Source: Lactonifactor sp. BIOML-A5
Lineage (GTDB): Bacteria; Bacillota; Clostridia; Lachnospirales; Lachnospiraceae
Direction of reading: 5' to 3'
Length of the DNA stretch: 64,000 nt
Assembly (NCBI RefSeq): GCF_009677585.1
Contig: NZ_WKYV01000024.1
Coordinates: 25,968-89,967 of the forward strand
Below the pieces are notes generated by a model. That model saw nothing but the letters and a program-made list of their open reading frames with translations, had not been told where the DNA came from and made no database searches. A program made the position numbers and the translations under genes. Shown here piece by piece: positions 17,409 through 25,903 of the stretch; the stretch's first letter is position 1; every line of letters begins with the position of its first letter.

Positions 17409-18236
17409 ATGTTTTATATAAAATCCTCTGACGGAACAAAAATAGCTGTATACGATTACCGCTGCGGCAAAAAAAGAGTAAAGGGAACAGTTCTTCTGGT
17501 GCATGGATGGCCCTTGTCCCATGAAATCTATGAATACCAGATCGGATGTCTGGTGGAATGCGGATACCGGGTTGTTGCTCTGGATCTGAGGGGCTTTGGA
17601 AATTCAGACACACCTGCCTGCGGATATACTTATAACCAGATGGCTGAGGATATTTATCATGTGGTGTGCGCTCTGCATCTGAAATGTTTTACGCTGGTTG
17701 GATTCTCCATGGGAGGCGCCATTGTTCTTCGGTATATGAACAGATACCGGGGGTATGGGGTGAAAAAACTGATATTATTGTCTGCTGCAGCTCCCTCCTG
17801 GACCCGGCGGCCTGGGTACCCCTATGGTTTGACCAGGGAGTATGTAGATGGATTAATCCATCAGGCCTGTACGGACAGGGCGGAGCTGGCGTATAATTTC
17901 AGTCATAAGCAGCTGTTTGCAAGTCCGCAGAGTGAAGCGGCAAAGGACTGGTTTGAACAGATTGCCCTGTCTGCTTCCGGGATAGGGACGAAGGAAGCAG
18001 CCATTGCACTGAGAGATGAGGACGGGAAAAAGGATTTAAAGAGTGTGAGAGTGCCCACCGTGATTATCCATGGGGCAAAGGATGAGGTGGTGTCTAATGA
18101 TCTGGCTTTGCTTCAGCACAAGGGAATCCCATGTTCCAAATTATATACACTGGAGAACAGCGGGCATGGAATTATGTATGATGAACTGGAGATATTTAAT
18201 TGCATATTTATGGATGCTGTAGAAGGCAGAGTCTGA
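17409..18236 (+). CDS. Alpha/beta hydrolase
   Basis: A 275-residue serine hydrolase. The oxyanion HGW is at 32-34, nucleophile S100 lies in GFSMGG, the acid is Asp225 in HGAKDEVV and the base is the His in SGHG near 253. The closest families are the non-heme chloroperoxidase/arylesterase group. There is no signal peptide, so it is cytoplasmic. An AGGAG site precedes ATG. It is divergent from the radical SAM pair and ends at a clear terminator. The substrate cannot be told from sequence. Confidence 0.85.
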   Translation: MFYIKSSDGTKIAVYDYRCGKKRVKGTVLLVHGWPLSHEIYEYQIGCLVECGYRVVALDLRGFGNSDTPACGYTYNQMAEDIYHVVCALHLKCFTLVGFSMGGAIVLRYMNRYRGYGVKKLILLSAAAPSWTRRPGYPYGLTREYVDGLIHQACTDRAELAYNFSHKQLFASPQSEAAKDWFEQIALSASGIGTKEAAIALRDEDGKKDLKSVRVPTVIIHGAKDEVVSNDLALLQHKGIPCSKLYTLENSGHGIMYDELEIFNCIFMDAVEGRV

Positions 18237-18246
18237 ATATAAGGAG

Positions 18247-18271
18247 AAAAAGCGGCTGTATGCCGCTTTTT
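18247..18271 (+). terminator. Terminator after the alpha/beta hydrolase
   Basis: AAAAAGCGGC and GCCGCTTTTT form a perfect 10-bp stem with a 5-base loop, ending in a T-run. Confidence 0.9.
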
Positions 18272-18273
18272 CC

Positions 18274-18330
18274 TTGACAGACAGCTGACCGAATGTTACA
18301 GTATAACTGTAATACATATGTTATACAGTA
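18274..18330 (+). promoter_or_regulatory. gntR promoter region with palindromic operator
   Basis: TTGACA is at 18274-18279. TTACAGT-ATA-ACTGTAA (18296-18312) is a perfect palindrome, and ACTGTA (18306-18311) reappears inverted as TACAGT near 18324-18329. These lie over the expected -10/start region and suit autorepression by the GntR protein encoded next. The exact -10 is uncertain. Confidence 0.6.
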
Positions 18331-18343
18331 GAGAGGTAAAAAG

Positions 18344-18712
18344 ATGGAATTTAGAACTGACATTCCGATTTACCGCCAGATAGCAACCAGTATCAAAGAA
18401 CAGATAGCAAGCGGCTGTCTGCATCCCGGAGACAAGCTTTTGTCTGTGAGGGAATACTCTGTTTTTTTTGAGGTTTCTGCATTAACTATCCAGCGGGCTA
18501 TGCAGCTGCTGGATGGGGAGGGCATTATATATTCCCAGAAAGGTGTGGGCAGCTTTGTAAAAAACGGAGCCGGAGAAATTGTTAAGAAAGATATGGTGGC
18601 CCGTCTGGTAAAAGAATTTGTAACCAGTATGAAAAATACAGGAGCTTCAAAGGATGAGATTATGAAGCTTGTTGAGAAGGAGGCAGGTGAGCAGGAACAT
18701 GATGGAACTTGA
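18344..18712 (+). CDS. GntR-family regulator (YtrA type)
   Basis: A 122-residue regulator with a winged helix (IPIYRQIATSIKEQIASGCL, then KLLSVREYSVFFEVSALTIQRAMQLL) and only a short helical tail, the YtrA architecture. It precedes an ABC ATPase (14-base overlap) and a membrane protein, as in ytr operons responding to envelope stress. It probably binds the palindrome at 18296-18312. The partial regulator at 1-152 belongs to the same family, so the window has two such modules. Confidence 0.9.
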   Translation: MEFRTDIPIYRQIATSIKEQIASGCLHPGDKLLSVREYSVFFEVSALTIQRAMQLLDGEGIIYSQKGVGSFVKNGAGEIVKKDMVARLVKEFVTSMKNTGASKDEIMKLVEKEAGEQEHDGT

Positions 18713-19370
18713 ACGTGTAAGTAAACGCTGCGGCGATATTCAGGTTATTGAGAATGTAAGCGTTGCAGTACCTGAAGGGCAGATCATCGGATTGGTCGGA
18801 GCGAATGGTGTGGGAAAGACAACTTTGTTAAAGCTGCTGGCCGGTTTTCTTCACCCGGATGAAGGAAGAATCCGTATGGAGCCGGGAAAGATTTCCTATT
18901 TGCTGAGGGAACAGGATATGTACGCCTGGATGAAAGTTAAGGACGCAGTCTGCTATTATGCCGACTTTTATCCGGATTTCAGAATGGAGCAGGCAATCAG
19001 CCTTTTGGAGGAGGCGGGAATAGAACTGCACCGGAAAGTAAAAAGGTTATCGGATGGAAATAAACAAAGGCTCTGTCTGATTCTCGCAGTCTCCAGACAG
19101 GTGCCTTATTATCTTCTGGATGAACCTGTGAAAAGTACGGATCCTAACTTTAAGAAGGATTTTAAGAAATATCTGCTGAGGAATCTTCCGGAGAATGCTA
19201 CTGTGATTCTCGCCACCCATTTGCTGAAGGACCTTGAGACTCTGTTCGATACGGTTCTGGTGATGGGAAACCGTCGGATAAAAATGATAGAAGCAGAGCA
19301 GATACGGGAGAACTATAATATATCAGTAGGAGAGTACTGCGCCAGAGAGATGAACACAATGAATGCATAA
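18699..19370 (+). CDS. ABC transporter ATP-binding protein (YtrB-like)
   Basis: A 223-residue ATPase. Walker A GANGVGKTT at 34-42. The signature is LSDGNKQRL (near 117), where the usual LSGGQ has Asp and Asn replacements. Walker B is YYLLDEPV, followed by KSTDP in place of SGLDP. The start overlaps the end of the GntR gene, indicating coupling. The altered signature and D-loop are typical of the YtrB/EcsA-like subgroup and may mean low turnover. The partner is the 215-residue membrane protein next. Confidence 0.85.
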   Translation: MMELERVSKRCGDIQVIENVSVAVPEGQIIGLVGANGVGKTTLLKLLAGFLHPDEGRIRMEPGKISYLLREQDMYAWMKVKDAVCYYADFYPDFRMEQAISLLEEAGIELHRKVKRLSDGNKQRLCLILAVSRQVPYYLLDEPVKSTDPNFKKDFKKYLLRNLPENATVILATHLLKDLETLFDTVLVMGNRRIKMIEAEQIRENYNISVGEYCAREMNTMNA

Positions 19371-19384
19371 GGGGAGGTGGAGAT

Positions 19385-20032
19385 ATGCTGAAATGTATGA
19401 AGTGGGAGATGAGACGGATCTTTTATCAGCTCAGGTGGATTTTGCTGACAGCTGCTGTGACTGGCGGCATCTGCTGGGTAAGATATTATGACCCGGCCGG
19501 TGCGCTGAAAGGACAGTTTGATTCTCTTTTCTGGATACTGAACGTTACTGTATCCTGCTGCGCCATCTGCCTGAGGCTTTATCCCTGGTATAATATGCTG
19601 CAGTCCTTTACCGGAGACGCTTACATAATGGAAAAATCAAGAAACATTTCCTTTGCCAGGCTGCTGTGTGCAAAGCTTCCCGGATATCTGTGTGTGCTTA
19701 TGCTATGCTATGGTCTGCAGATGACCAGGGGAATGATGCTGTTGGGACAGAACCCTGAGATGGTCCTGGAGGGATCTGCCGCCAGCATCATATGGATGGA
19801 CGCTTTGAGCTTTTTTGCAGAACCTGTGCTGCTTCTGTGGGTTTTTCTGGAGCTGTTCAGGAAGCTGAGACGCGGAAATGAATTTTTAGCACTGGTTCTC
19901 TTTCTCAGTGCGGACAGAGTGCTGATACGGATGCCATTTCAAAACTATACAGGCATCATAGAATTGGCCATCGCCGCCGTTTTTTTCTGGCGGATTGCCT
20001 GGCTGGCAGATCACTGTTATGAACCGGCATAG
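19385..20032 (+). CDS. Membrane protein, probable ABC permease subunit
   Basis: A 215-residue hydrophobic protein with about five to six membrane spans. The N-terminus MLKCMKWEMRRIFYQLRW is positively charged before the first span. It lies 14 bases after the ATPase with a GGGGAGG site, so it is the likely membrane partner of that ATPase. No family motif is visible, and the call is from position and hydropathy. Confidence 0.65.
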   Translation: MLKCMKWEMRRIFYQLRWILLTAAVTGGICWVRYYDPAGALKGQFDSLFWILNVTVSCCAICLRLYPWYNMLQSFTGDAYIMEKSRNISFARLLCAKLPGYLCVLMLCYGLQMTRGMMLLGQNPEMVLEGSAASIIWMDALSFFAEPVLLLWVFLELFRKLRRGNEFLALVLFLSADRVLIRMPFQNYTGIIELAIAAVFFWRIAWLADHCYEPA

Positions 20033-20057
20033 TGTAAGTTCCTTTCCGGGACTGGAT

Positions 20058-20089
20058 AGTAAATCACGCAGAGATTTGCGTGATTTACT
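20058..20089. promoter_or_regulatory. Perfect 13-bp inverted repeat upstream of the bceA-like gene
   Basis: AGTAAATCACGCA and its exact complement flank a 6-base centre. There is no T-run, so it may be an operator rather than a terminator. TATACT at 20114-20119 and a second small repeat CTGTA/TACAG follow. It sits 57 bases before the exporter ATPase and could be bound by the response regulator encoded downstream. Confidence 0.5.
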
Positions 20090-20145
20090 CATGCGGTGGG
20101 AGGAAAAAGTACCTATACTGTATCTGTACAGGAAAGGGGCGAAAT

Positions 20146-20898
20146 ATGATGCAAGTAGTATTAAAAGCAAAAGATGTGACGAAAGCTTATAAGCGCCAGG
20201 GGAATCCGGCGCTGAACCGGGTTTCTTTTGAGGCAAAGGAGGGGGAATTCCTGGGAATTATGGGGGCTTCGGGGTCCGGAAAGACTACACTGCTGAATGT
20301 ACTGTCTACCATAGACAGGCCTGACCAAGGGGATATTTTTATTCATAATATCAACGTTCCCAGGCTGAATCAGGCCCAGGCCGCAGACTTCAGGAAACGT
20401 AATCTGGGCTTCATTTTTCAGGAGTACTTTCTGTTGGACAGTCTGACGGTGAGAGAGAACATTGCAGTTCCCCTAACGTTGCTGCACTGGCCTGCAAAGG
20501 AGATAGAAAAGGAAACAGAAGCGCTGGCAGAGGCTTTTGAAATCAGCTCCCAGCTGGAGAAGTATCCCAGTGAGCTGTCCGGAGGGCAGTGCCAGAGAGC
20601 TGCAGCAGCCCGGGCTATGGTAAAGCGTCCCCCGCTTATCTTTGCAGACGAACCTACGGGTGCTTTGGATTCCGGGTCATCCAGGGAGCTGATGACTGCT
20701 CTGGCAAACATGAATCAGAGGTCAGGAACCACGATCCTAATGGTTACGCATGACCCCTATGCGGCCAGCTATACGGACAGAATCCTTTATTTTAAAGACG
20801 GGTGCATCAGTGGGGCGCTGGAGAGAAACGGACAGGAACGGGGAGATTTTTATGAATGTATCCTGCGGGAGACTGCCCGTCAGGATAGAAAACGATAG
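20146..20898 (+). CDS. BceA-like ABC ATP-binding protein
   Basis: A 250-residue ATPase of the MacB/LolD/BceA class. Walker A GASGSGKTT, Q-loop FQEYFLLDSLTVREN, signature LSGGQCQRAA and Walker B LIFADEPTGALDS are all intact. GGAAAGGGG precedes two ATGs at 20146/20149; an in-frame ATG at 20080 lies within the palindrome and lacks a ribosome site. It pairs with the FtsX-type permease 11 bases downstream. BceAB exporters confer resistance to peptide antibiotics acting on the cell wall. Confidence 0.9.
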   Translation: MMQVVLKAKDVTKAYKRQGNPALNRVSFEAKEGEFLGIMGASGSGKTTLLNVLSTIDRPDQGDIFIHNINVPRLNQAQAADFRKRNLGFIFQEYFLLDSLTVRENIAVPLTLLHWPAKEIEKETEALAEAFEISSQLEKYPSELSGGQCQRAAAARAMVKRPPLIFADEPTGALDSGSSRELMTALANMNQRSGTTILMVTHDPYAASYTDRILYFKDGCISGALERNGQERGDFYECILRETARQDRKR

Positions 20899-20909
20899 GG
20901 GGTACGGGG

Positions 20910-22895
20910 ATGAAAGTATCTTCTATGGCTATAAAAAATGTAAAGCGTAATTCTTCTTTTTATTCTCTGTACTTTTTCTCTGTGGCACTTGTTCTCTCAG
21001 TTTTTTTCTGTTTTGTCTCATTCTCTATGAATGAGGTAATCCTGGAAAAAATATCCTCAGACGGCCGTGTGGAGACAATGTGCAGTGCGGTGGCTGTTTT
21101 TGTGATTTCCTTTGTGGTTTTTTATATGTCTTACGCCAATCGGTTTTTTATGAGGCGCAGGATGAAAGAACTGGGAATATATGCTCTGCTTGGATACACC
21201 AAAACACGTATGCTCTGTCTCCTTACCCTGGAGAATTCGCTGATCTGTGCCGGAGGGGTCTGTGCGGCACTTCCGGCGGGGGGATTGCTGCACAAAGGAG
21301 CGGTGGGGGGAATTACGGCAGTTCTGGGACTGACTGTAGACAGCAGCAGGATCCCCCTGATCAATCTGAGAGCGGCGGCGTTTTGTCTGCTTACGGTTCT
21401 GGCTGTTCTTGCAGCACTTACACTGTCGAATGCGAGACTGCTGTGGAGGTCTGCGCTTATGGAAACTATCCGTATGGAGCGCAGAACGGAAAAGCCTTTC
21501 AGGCTCCGCCCGGCTGCCGGTGTGCTTGGTGTGCTGCTGCTGTTTGCGGGATATGGGCTGGCTTTGGATATGGGGAGAGGAAAGGCTTCCTTCTGGAATA
21601 GGATTGGGTTTTCCCCCATTGCACTTCTTACTATGCTGCTTGTGGTGATTGGAACGGCACTGTTTATCCTGGCTTTTCTTCCCTGTGCGTGTATAAAATT
21701 CAGGGAAAGGAAAACCATTTTTTACAGAGAAAGTACAATAATTACTGTGCCAAAGTTCATGTCCCGCCTGCGCACGAATGCAAAGTCATTGATCCTTTTG
21801 ATTCTTCTGTCAGGGGGAACTCTTGCAGTGTTTGGGGCGACGGTTCTGTCTGTGTGGTACCCACTGGCGTCCCTGGAGCGGATTATCCCCTCTTCGATGG
21901 AATTCAGGGTTTTGGACAGCGGGGAGAAAACCGCGGCGATAAAGGCGCTGGATAAGACTTTGGGGAGCGGCGGATACGAATTTTGTGAGACTACAGTTAA
22001 AAAAGTGAAAGGGGCTTCAGAACGCCTGCCCGTGGAATATGGCATCAGTGCGGATAAGGGAAGGGAGCCAGGGTTTGAATGCATCCGTGAGTCTGCTTAT
22101 GGTTCTCTGAGAAGGCTGCAGGGAAAAAGGAATAATCTCCCTTCTCTGAGGGAGAATGAATGTATTCTCATAAAATACCGTCCGGATCCCTCAAAAGTGG
22201 ATATCGGAGCTGCCTATGCACTGGAAACAGGCGGAGGAAAAACCTGCAAGGTTACAGTAAAGGATACCAGCCTGGAGAATCCCATAGGATTCGCCAACAG
22301 TGTGGGTACTTTGGTTGTCACTGACGAGGTTTTCGAGAAGCTTTCAGAGGGACCGGCGGAAGCCTATACAGTTATGAGCTTCGGGGGCAAAGGGCTGCGG
22401 ACTGAGAAACGGGCGTATGAGGCGCTGAGACCTATCTTGTCAGAAAATCCATATTTTGTGAGCGCCTTTCAGCGCAAGTCAGAACTGATAAAGCTGAATA
22501 GTTCTACCTTGCTCTTAATCAGCTTTGCGGCAGTGATTTTTCTGATTGCAACGGGTAGTATCCTGTATTTTCAGACGGTCTCCTCTGCGGTTTACGACAG
22601 ACCGGACTATGAAATAATGGGCAAAATGGGGTATAATCATGATATGATAAGGAGAGCAGTGCGCAGGCAGGTACGGATTTATTTTCTGGTGCCTTTTCTT
22701 ATGGGAACTCTGCACAGTGTATTTGCGCTCTTTTGTTATAAATCAGCTTTGATGGATGACCTTCTGGGGAAAAGCAGTGCGGTGCTGGTTCCGCTCCTTT
22801 TCTCTATAGGAAGCTACTCCCTGATTTATCTGATATACTACCAGATGACTAAGAAGGCTTGCTATGGGATTATTCTGAACTGGAAAGGACGGTGA
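20910..22895 (+). CDS. BceB-like FtsX-domain permease
   Basis: A 661-residue membrane protein. It starts MKVSSMAIKNVKRNSSFYSLYFF and has about ten membrane spans. A large extracellular domain lies between the mid and C-terminal spans (about residues 320-530), and FtsX-like segments occur near residues 60-200 and 540-640. This is the BceB layout, in which the outer domain binds bacitracin-like peptides. The ATPase precedes it by 11 bases, and a histidine kinase follows 7 bases later. Confidence 0.88.
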   Translation: MKVSSMAIKNVKRNSSFYSLYFFSVALVLSVFFCFVSFSMNEVILEKISSDGRVETMCSAVAVFVISFVVFYMSYANRFFMRRRMKELGIYALLGYTKTRMLCLLTLENSLICAGGVCAALPAGGLLHKGAVGGITAVLGLTVDSSRIPLINLRAAAFCLLTVLAVLAALTLSNARLLWRSALMETIRMERRTEKPFRLRPAAGVLGVLLLFAGYGLALDMGRGKASFWNRIGFSPIALLTMLLVVIGTALFILAFLPCACIKFRERKTIFYRESTIITVPKFMSRLRTNAKSLILLILLSGGTLAVFGATVLSVWYPLASLERIIPSSMEFRVLDSGEKTAAIKALDKTLGSGGYEFCETTVKKVKGASERLPVEYGISADKGREPGFECIRESAYGSLRRLQGKRNNLPSLRENECILIKYRPDPSKVDIGAAYALETGGGKTCKVTVKDTSLENPIGFANSVGTLVVTDEVFEKLSEGPAEAYTVMSFGGKGLRTEKRAYEALRPILSENPYFVSAFQRKSELIKLNSSTLLLISFAAVIFLIATGSILYFQTVSSAVYDRPDYEIMGKMGYNHDMIRRAVRRQVRIYFLVPFLMGTLHSVFALFCYKSALMDDLLGKSSAVLVPLLFSIGSYSLIYLIYYQMTKKACYGIILNWKGR

Positions 22896-22902
22896 ATCAA
22901 AA

Positions 22903-24459
22903 ATGGAAAAACGGTATCTGGTCAGGCAGGGGATTCTGGTTATCAGTCAGGCAGGTGCGGTTGTAATTCTCTGCCGAATGGCGGTGGATGGAAGTCAGTC
23001 AGGTCTGGCAAATACGTTTCCCCTGATACTTATATCCCTGCTGTTCCTTGATGCCGCTTATCTCTCACTCAAGAATCTGAACAACAGCCGCATATTGACG
23101 CAGTTCTCTTGTCTGCTGCTCCTTGCGGCGTGGCAGTTTTTGTTTTCTCTGTTTGGGCGGGATGGAATTCTGCACGGGATTTTTTATCTATTGATACCGA
23201 TAACCGTACTGCAGACCATAGATTTCTTACAGACGTTTCTGTTCCAGGACTCATCCTATCGGGGGCAGAAATCATTTTTGTTTCTTTTGAGAATTACCTG
23301 CTGTTGTTCCGCAGCCGCATATTTCTTATCCATGCAGGCTTTTTCTCTCGCCCTTCTTCTGCAGTCTGCAGCTGCACTTGGGGCAGGGACCACCCTGATG
23401 CTGATGCACCGTAAGAGGATTCTGTTCTTTCTTAAGAGCCAGAAGAAGGTGCTGATCCGATCTTTTTTGTTTGTAGTTCTACCATTTACCTGTTACATTC
23501 TGGTTTTTATTGATCGGGCCCGTTATCTGGAGAATATGGGAAGCTACTTCATAATTATGACCTCATTTGTCAGCGTGCACAGTATTGTAAATGGGAGAGG
23601 GGCTGATGCTCCCATTTATTTTGCCTTAAGGGGAAGGGAGGCTGTCCTTATTCTGTGCCTCGCCGCCGGAACTTCGGGGATGGTTGGATATCTCACAGGG
23701 CTTGGGACGGTGGGAGCTGTTATGGTTTTCCATGTCTTATCTCTGCTGGCTCAATGCTTTCAAATCCTTTTGTATCACAGAACAGTATGCAGGGGAGTGG
23801 GAAATTATTATGGGTATTCCTTGTCACAGCTCAAAAGAGAAGAGAGACTGCGGGAGGATTTTTCTAATTATCTTCATGATGAGATTCTGCAGGATTTGCT
23901 CTCTATTAAGAATCTGGCAGGCAAGGCAGAAAGACCGGAGATTAAAAAACTTATCGCTGAGACAGCAGATGGACTGAACCGGTCCATTCGGGCAAGGATG
24001 GAGAGTTACCGCCCCACCCTGTTGAGAAGCCTGACGTTAAAAGAAAATATGCAGAATATGCTGGATACACTTTCGGCTGATTATGGGGAGAAGGTCGGAA
24101 AAATAGATTTCATCTGTGAGGAGAATATTTTTCTCGTGGAGCCGTATAACGTTATGGTATACCGTATCCTGCGGGAGCTGGTTACAAATGCCCTGAAACA
24201 TGCACAGGCAGCTGAGGTAATAGCTGAGCTGTCACAGCAAAAGGGAAAGATACTTCTGGAGGTTACGGACAATGGGACAGGGTTTGAACAAGAAGAATAC
24301 AGGCATCAGAGCCATAGGGGGCTGAACTCCATTTTGGAGCAGGTAAGTATGCTGGGGGGAACTATGCAGATCTGGTCCGGGAAAGGAGCGGGTACACGGA
24401 TAACCATTGCCATGGAAATGAAAGGGGAGGATTCGTATCAAAGTTTTATTGGTGGATGA
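22903..24459 (+). CDS. Sensor histidine kinase (NarL-partner type)
   Basis: A 518-residue kinase. The N-terminal half has about eight to ten membrane spans with almost no extracellular loops, suggesting intramembrane sensing or sensing through the neighbouring permease. The dimerisation helix carries the phosphorylated His in DFSNYLHDEILQDLLS. The ATPase has N-box ELVTNALKHAQ, G-box DNGTGFE and GAGTRITI. It is a HisKA_3-type kinase, not the short BceS type. The 3' end overlaps the response regulator. Confidence 0.9.
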   Translation: MEKRYLVRQGILVISQAGAVVILCRMAVDGSQSGLANTFPLILISLLFLDAAYLSLKNLNNSRILTQFSCLLLLAAWQFLFSLFGRDGILHGIFYLLIPITVLQTIDFLQTFLFQDSSYRGQKSFLFLLRITCCCSAAAYFLSMQAFSLALLLQSAAALGAGTTLMLMHRKRILFFLKSQKKVLIRSFLFVVLPFTCYILVFIDRARYLENMGSYFIIMTSFVSVHSIVNGRGADAPIYFALRGREAVLILCLAAGTSGMVGYLTGLGTVGAVMVFHVLSLLAQCFQILLYHRTVCRGVGNYYGYSLSQLKREERLREDFSNYLHDEILQDLLSIKNLAGKAERPEIKKLIAETADGLNRSIRARMESYRPTLLRSLTLKENMQNMLDTLSADYGEKVGKIDFICEENIFLVEPYNVMVYRILRELVTNALKHAQAAEVIAELSQQKGKILLEVTDNGTGFEQEEYRHQSHRGLNSILEQVSMLGGTMQIWSGKGAGTRITIAMEMKGEDSYQSFIGG

Positions 24460-25057
24460 TCACGCTCTTTTTGCAAAGAGCCTTTCCATTGTATTAGAAG
24501 ATTTTCCTGAGATTCAGAGCTTTTCCTGCGCTGCGGCAGACGGCGGGCTTATCGGGCGTGTGAAAACGGAACAGCCGGATATTTTGCTGATGGATATTAA
24601 TCTTGGGAAAATGAATGAAGAGGACGGGCTTCTTTTAGCAGGACATATCCTGGAAGCGGTGCCCTGGCAGAAGATAGTTATGCTGTCAGGGTATGACCTG
24701 CCGGTGTATCGCAGGGAGGCCAGACGGCTGGGGGCTAAGGGGTTTGTGAATAAGAATGTGGAACCGGAAGAGCTTGTGGCTGTACTGAAAAGAGTGCACC
24801 GGGGAATGGTTTGTTTTCCGGCAGACACCTGGATGACGGAAGACTTGACAGAGACAGAAAAAAGAGTGCTGGAATTACTGGCGGCAGGTACAAAGCGAAA
24901 GGATATCGCACGGCAGCTGTACAGCAGCGAGCGCACGGTCTCAAATCATCTGCAGCATATCTTTGAAAAGCTGGGGGTCTCATCTGCTGTTGAGGCTGTT
25001 ACGAAGGCCATTCAGATGGGATATATTGTCCCGGACTTTACAGAATATGAAGGATAG
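24437..25057 (+). CDS. LuxR/NarL-type response regulator
   Basis: About 206 residues. The receiver domain has acidic pair DDH, phospho-acceptor Asp in LLMDINLGK and Lys in GFVNKNV; the LuxR helix-turn-helix is LTETEKRVLELLAAGTKRKD through SERTVSNHLQHIFEKLG. No ATG, GTG or TTG allows a full first beta strand. The sequence reads R-I-K-V-L-L-V-D-D-H with AAGGGGAGG upstream, so the likely start is ATC at 24437 (spacing 6) or ATT at 24431. TTG at 24449 would delete the first strand. It overlaps the kinase gene by 23 bases. Confidence 0.85.
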   Translation: MKVLLVDDHALFAKSLSIVLEDFPEIQSFSCAAADGGLIGRVKTEQPDILLMDINLGKMNEEDGLLLAGHILEAVPWQKIVMLSGYDLPVYRREARRLGAKGFVNKNVEPEELVAVLKRVHRGMVCFPADTWMTEDLTETEKRVLELLAAGTKRKDIARQLYSSERTVSNHLQHIFEKLGVSSAVEAVTKAIQMGYIVPDFTEYEG

Positions 25058-25085
25058 ACCGGAGGCAGGGGCTGCTCTCCGGTCT
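25057..25085. terminator. Hairpin between converging response-regulator and mgtC genes
   Basis: AGACCGGAG (25057-25065) pairs with CTCCGGTCT (25077-25085). It sits exactly between two convergent stops and may serve both strands. The T-tracts are weak. Confidence 0.55.
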
Positions 25086-25092
25086 GTAATAT

Positions 25093-25764
25093 TCAGATAT
25101 CGATAGATGCAATCTCGGGGATATCCTTTAGCAGCCCTATAACGTCTTCAACCTCGTAGTTAATTGGAAATCTCACAAAAAGCTTCAGTTCCAGCATCTG
25201 TCCCCCCACTCTGGTGGCTTTCATATTCGATATTTTTATCTCTCTGCTGGTGAAAGCGCGATCTAGCAGGCTGTTGACATCCTGATCCTCCTGAATATGA
25301 ATGGTGATTTGTTCAATGGCAGGAGATTTTACAATTTTCAGATTCCGGTGAAAGATGTACTGCATCAGAAGAATGATAAGGGTTGATGCAACTCCCATAA
25401 TGTACATACCGGCACCGAAGGCCATTCCGATGCCCACAGTTGCCCAGATTCCTGCAGCCGTGGTGAGGCCGCTTACGTTCATGTTTCTTGTAAAAATAAC
25501 GCTGGCACCCAGAAACCCTATGGCAGTTACCACGCCGGCTGCGATTCGTGAGGGATCCAGACGGATGGTGTCAGAGAGAACATCATAAAAGGCATATTTG
25601 GATAAAATCATCATAAGAGCAGAGGCCAGAGATACAATGGTATGGGTTCTGATTCCTGCAATTTTCAGACGGCTTTCCCGCTCATATCCGATGATTCCGC
25701 CGCAGATGGATGCGCCCAGCAGGCGTAGAAGAAAGATTCCCTGTTCCATAAAATAAGCCTGCAA
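25093..25764 (-). CDS. MgtC/SapB-family membrane protein
   Basis: A 223-residue protein with four to five N-terminal membrane spans, including the family stretch GGIIGYERESRLKIAGIRTHTIVSL and FLGASVIFTRN. A cytoplasmic ACT-like C-terminal domain covers about residues 145-223. The family is linked to magnesium homeostasis and acid or stress tolerance; its molecular activity is debated. AGGAGGTGA precedes the start. It is transcribed alone, divergent from the AraC gene. Confidence 0.88.
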   Translation of the reverse strand: MQAYFMEQGIFLLRLLGASICGGIIGYERESRLKIAGIRTHTIVSLASALMMILSKYAFYDVLSDTIRLDPSRIAAGVVTAIGFLGASVIFTRNMNVSGLTTAAGIWATVGIGMAFGAGMYIMGVASTLIILLMQYIFHRNLKIVKSPAIEQITIHIQEDQDVNSLLDRAFTSREIKISNMKATRVGGQMLELKLFVRFPINYEVEDVIGLLKDIPEIASIDI

Positions 25765-25903
25765 AATATCACCTCCTTGGGTTGTATAGAACTATTATAT
25801 GGCAGAGTGCAGGGGAAAGCAAATAAATCATTGGTGTAATATCTTACAAGAAAAATAATCCTGCCGGTGGTAGACTGATGAAAACAGAGAGAGGAGACAG
25901 ATT

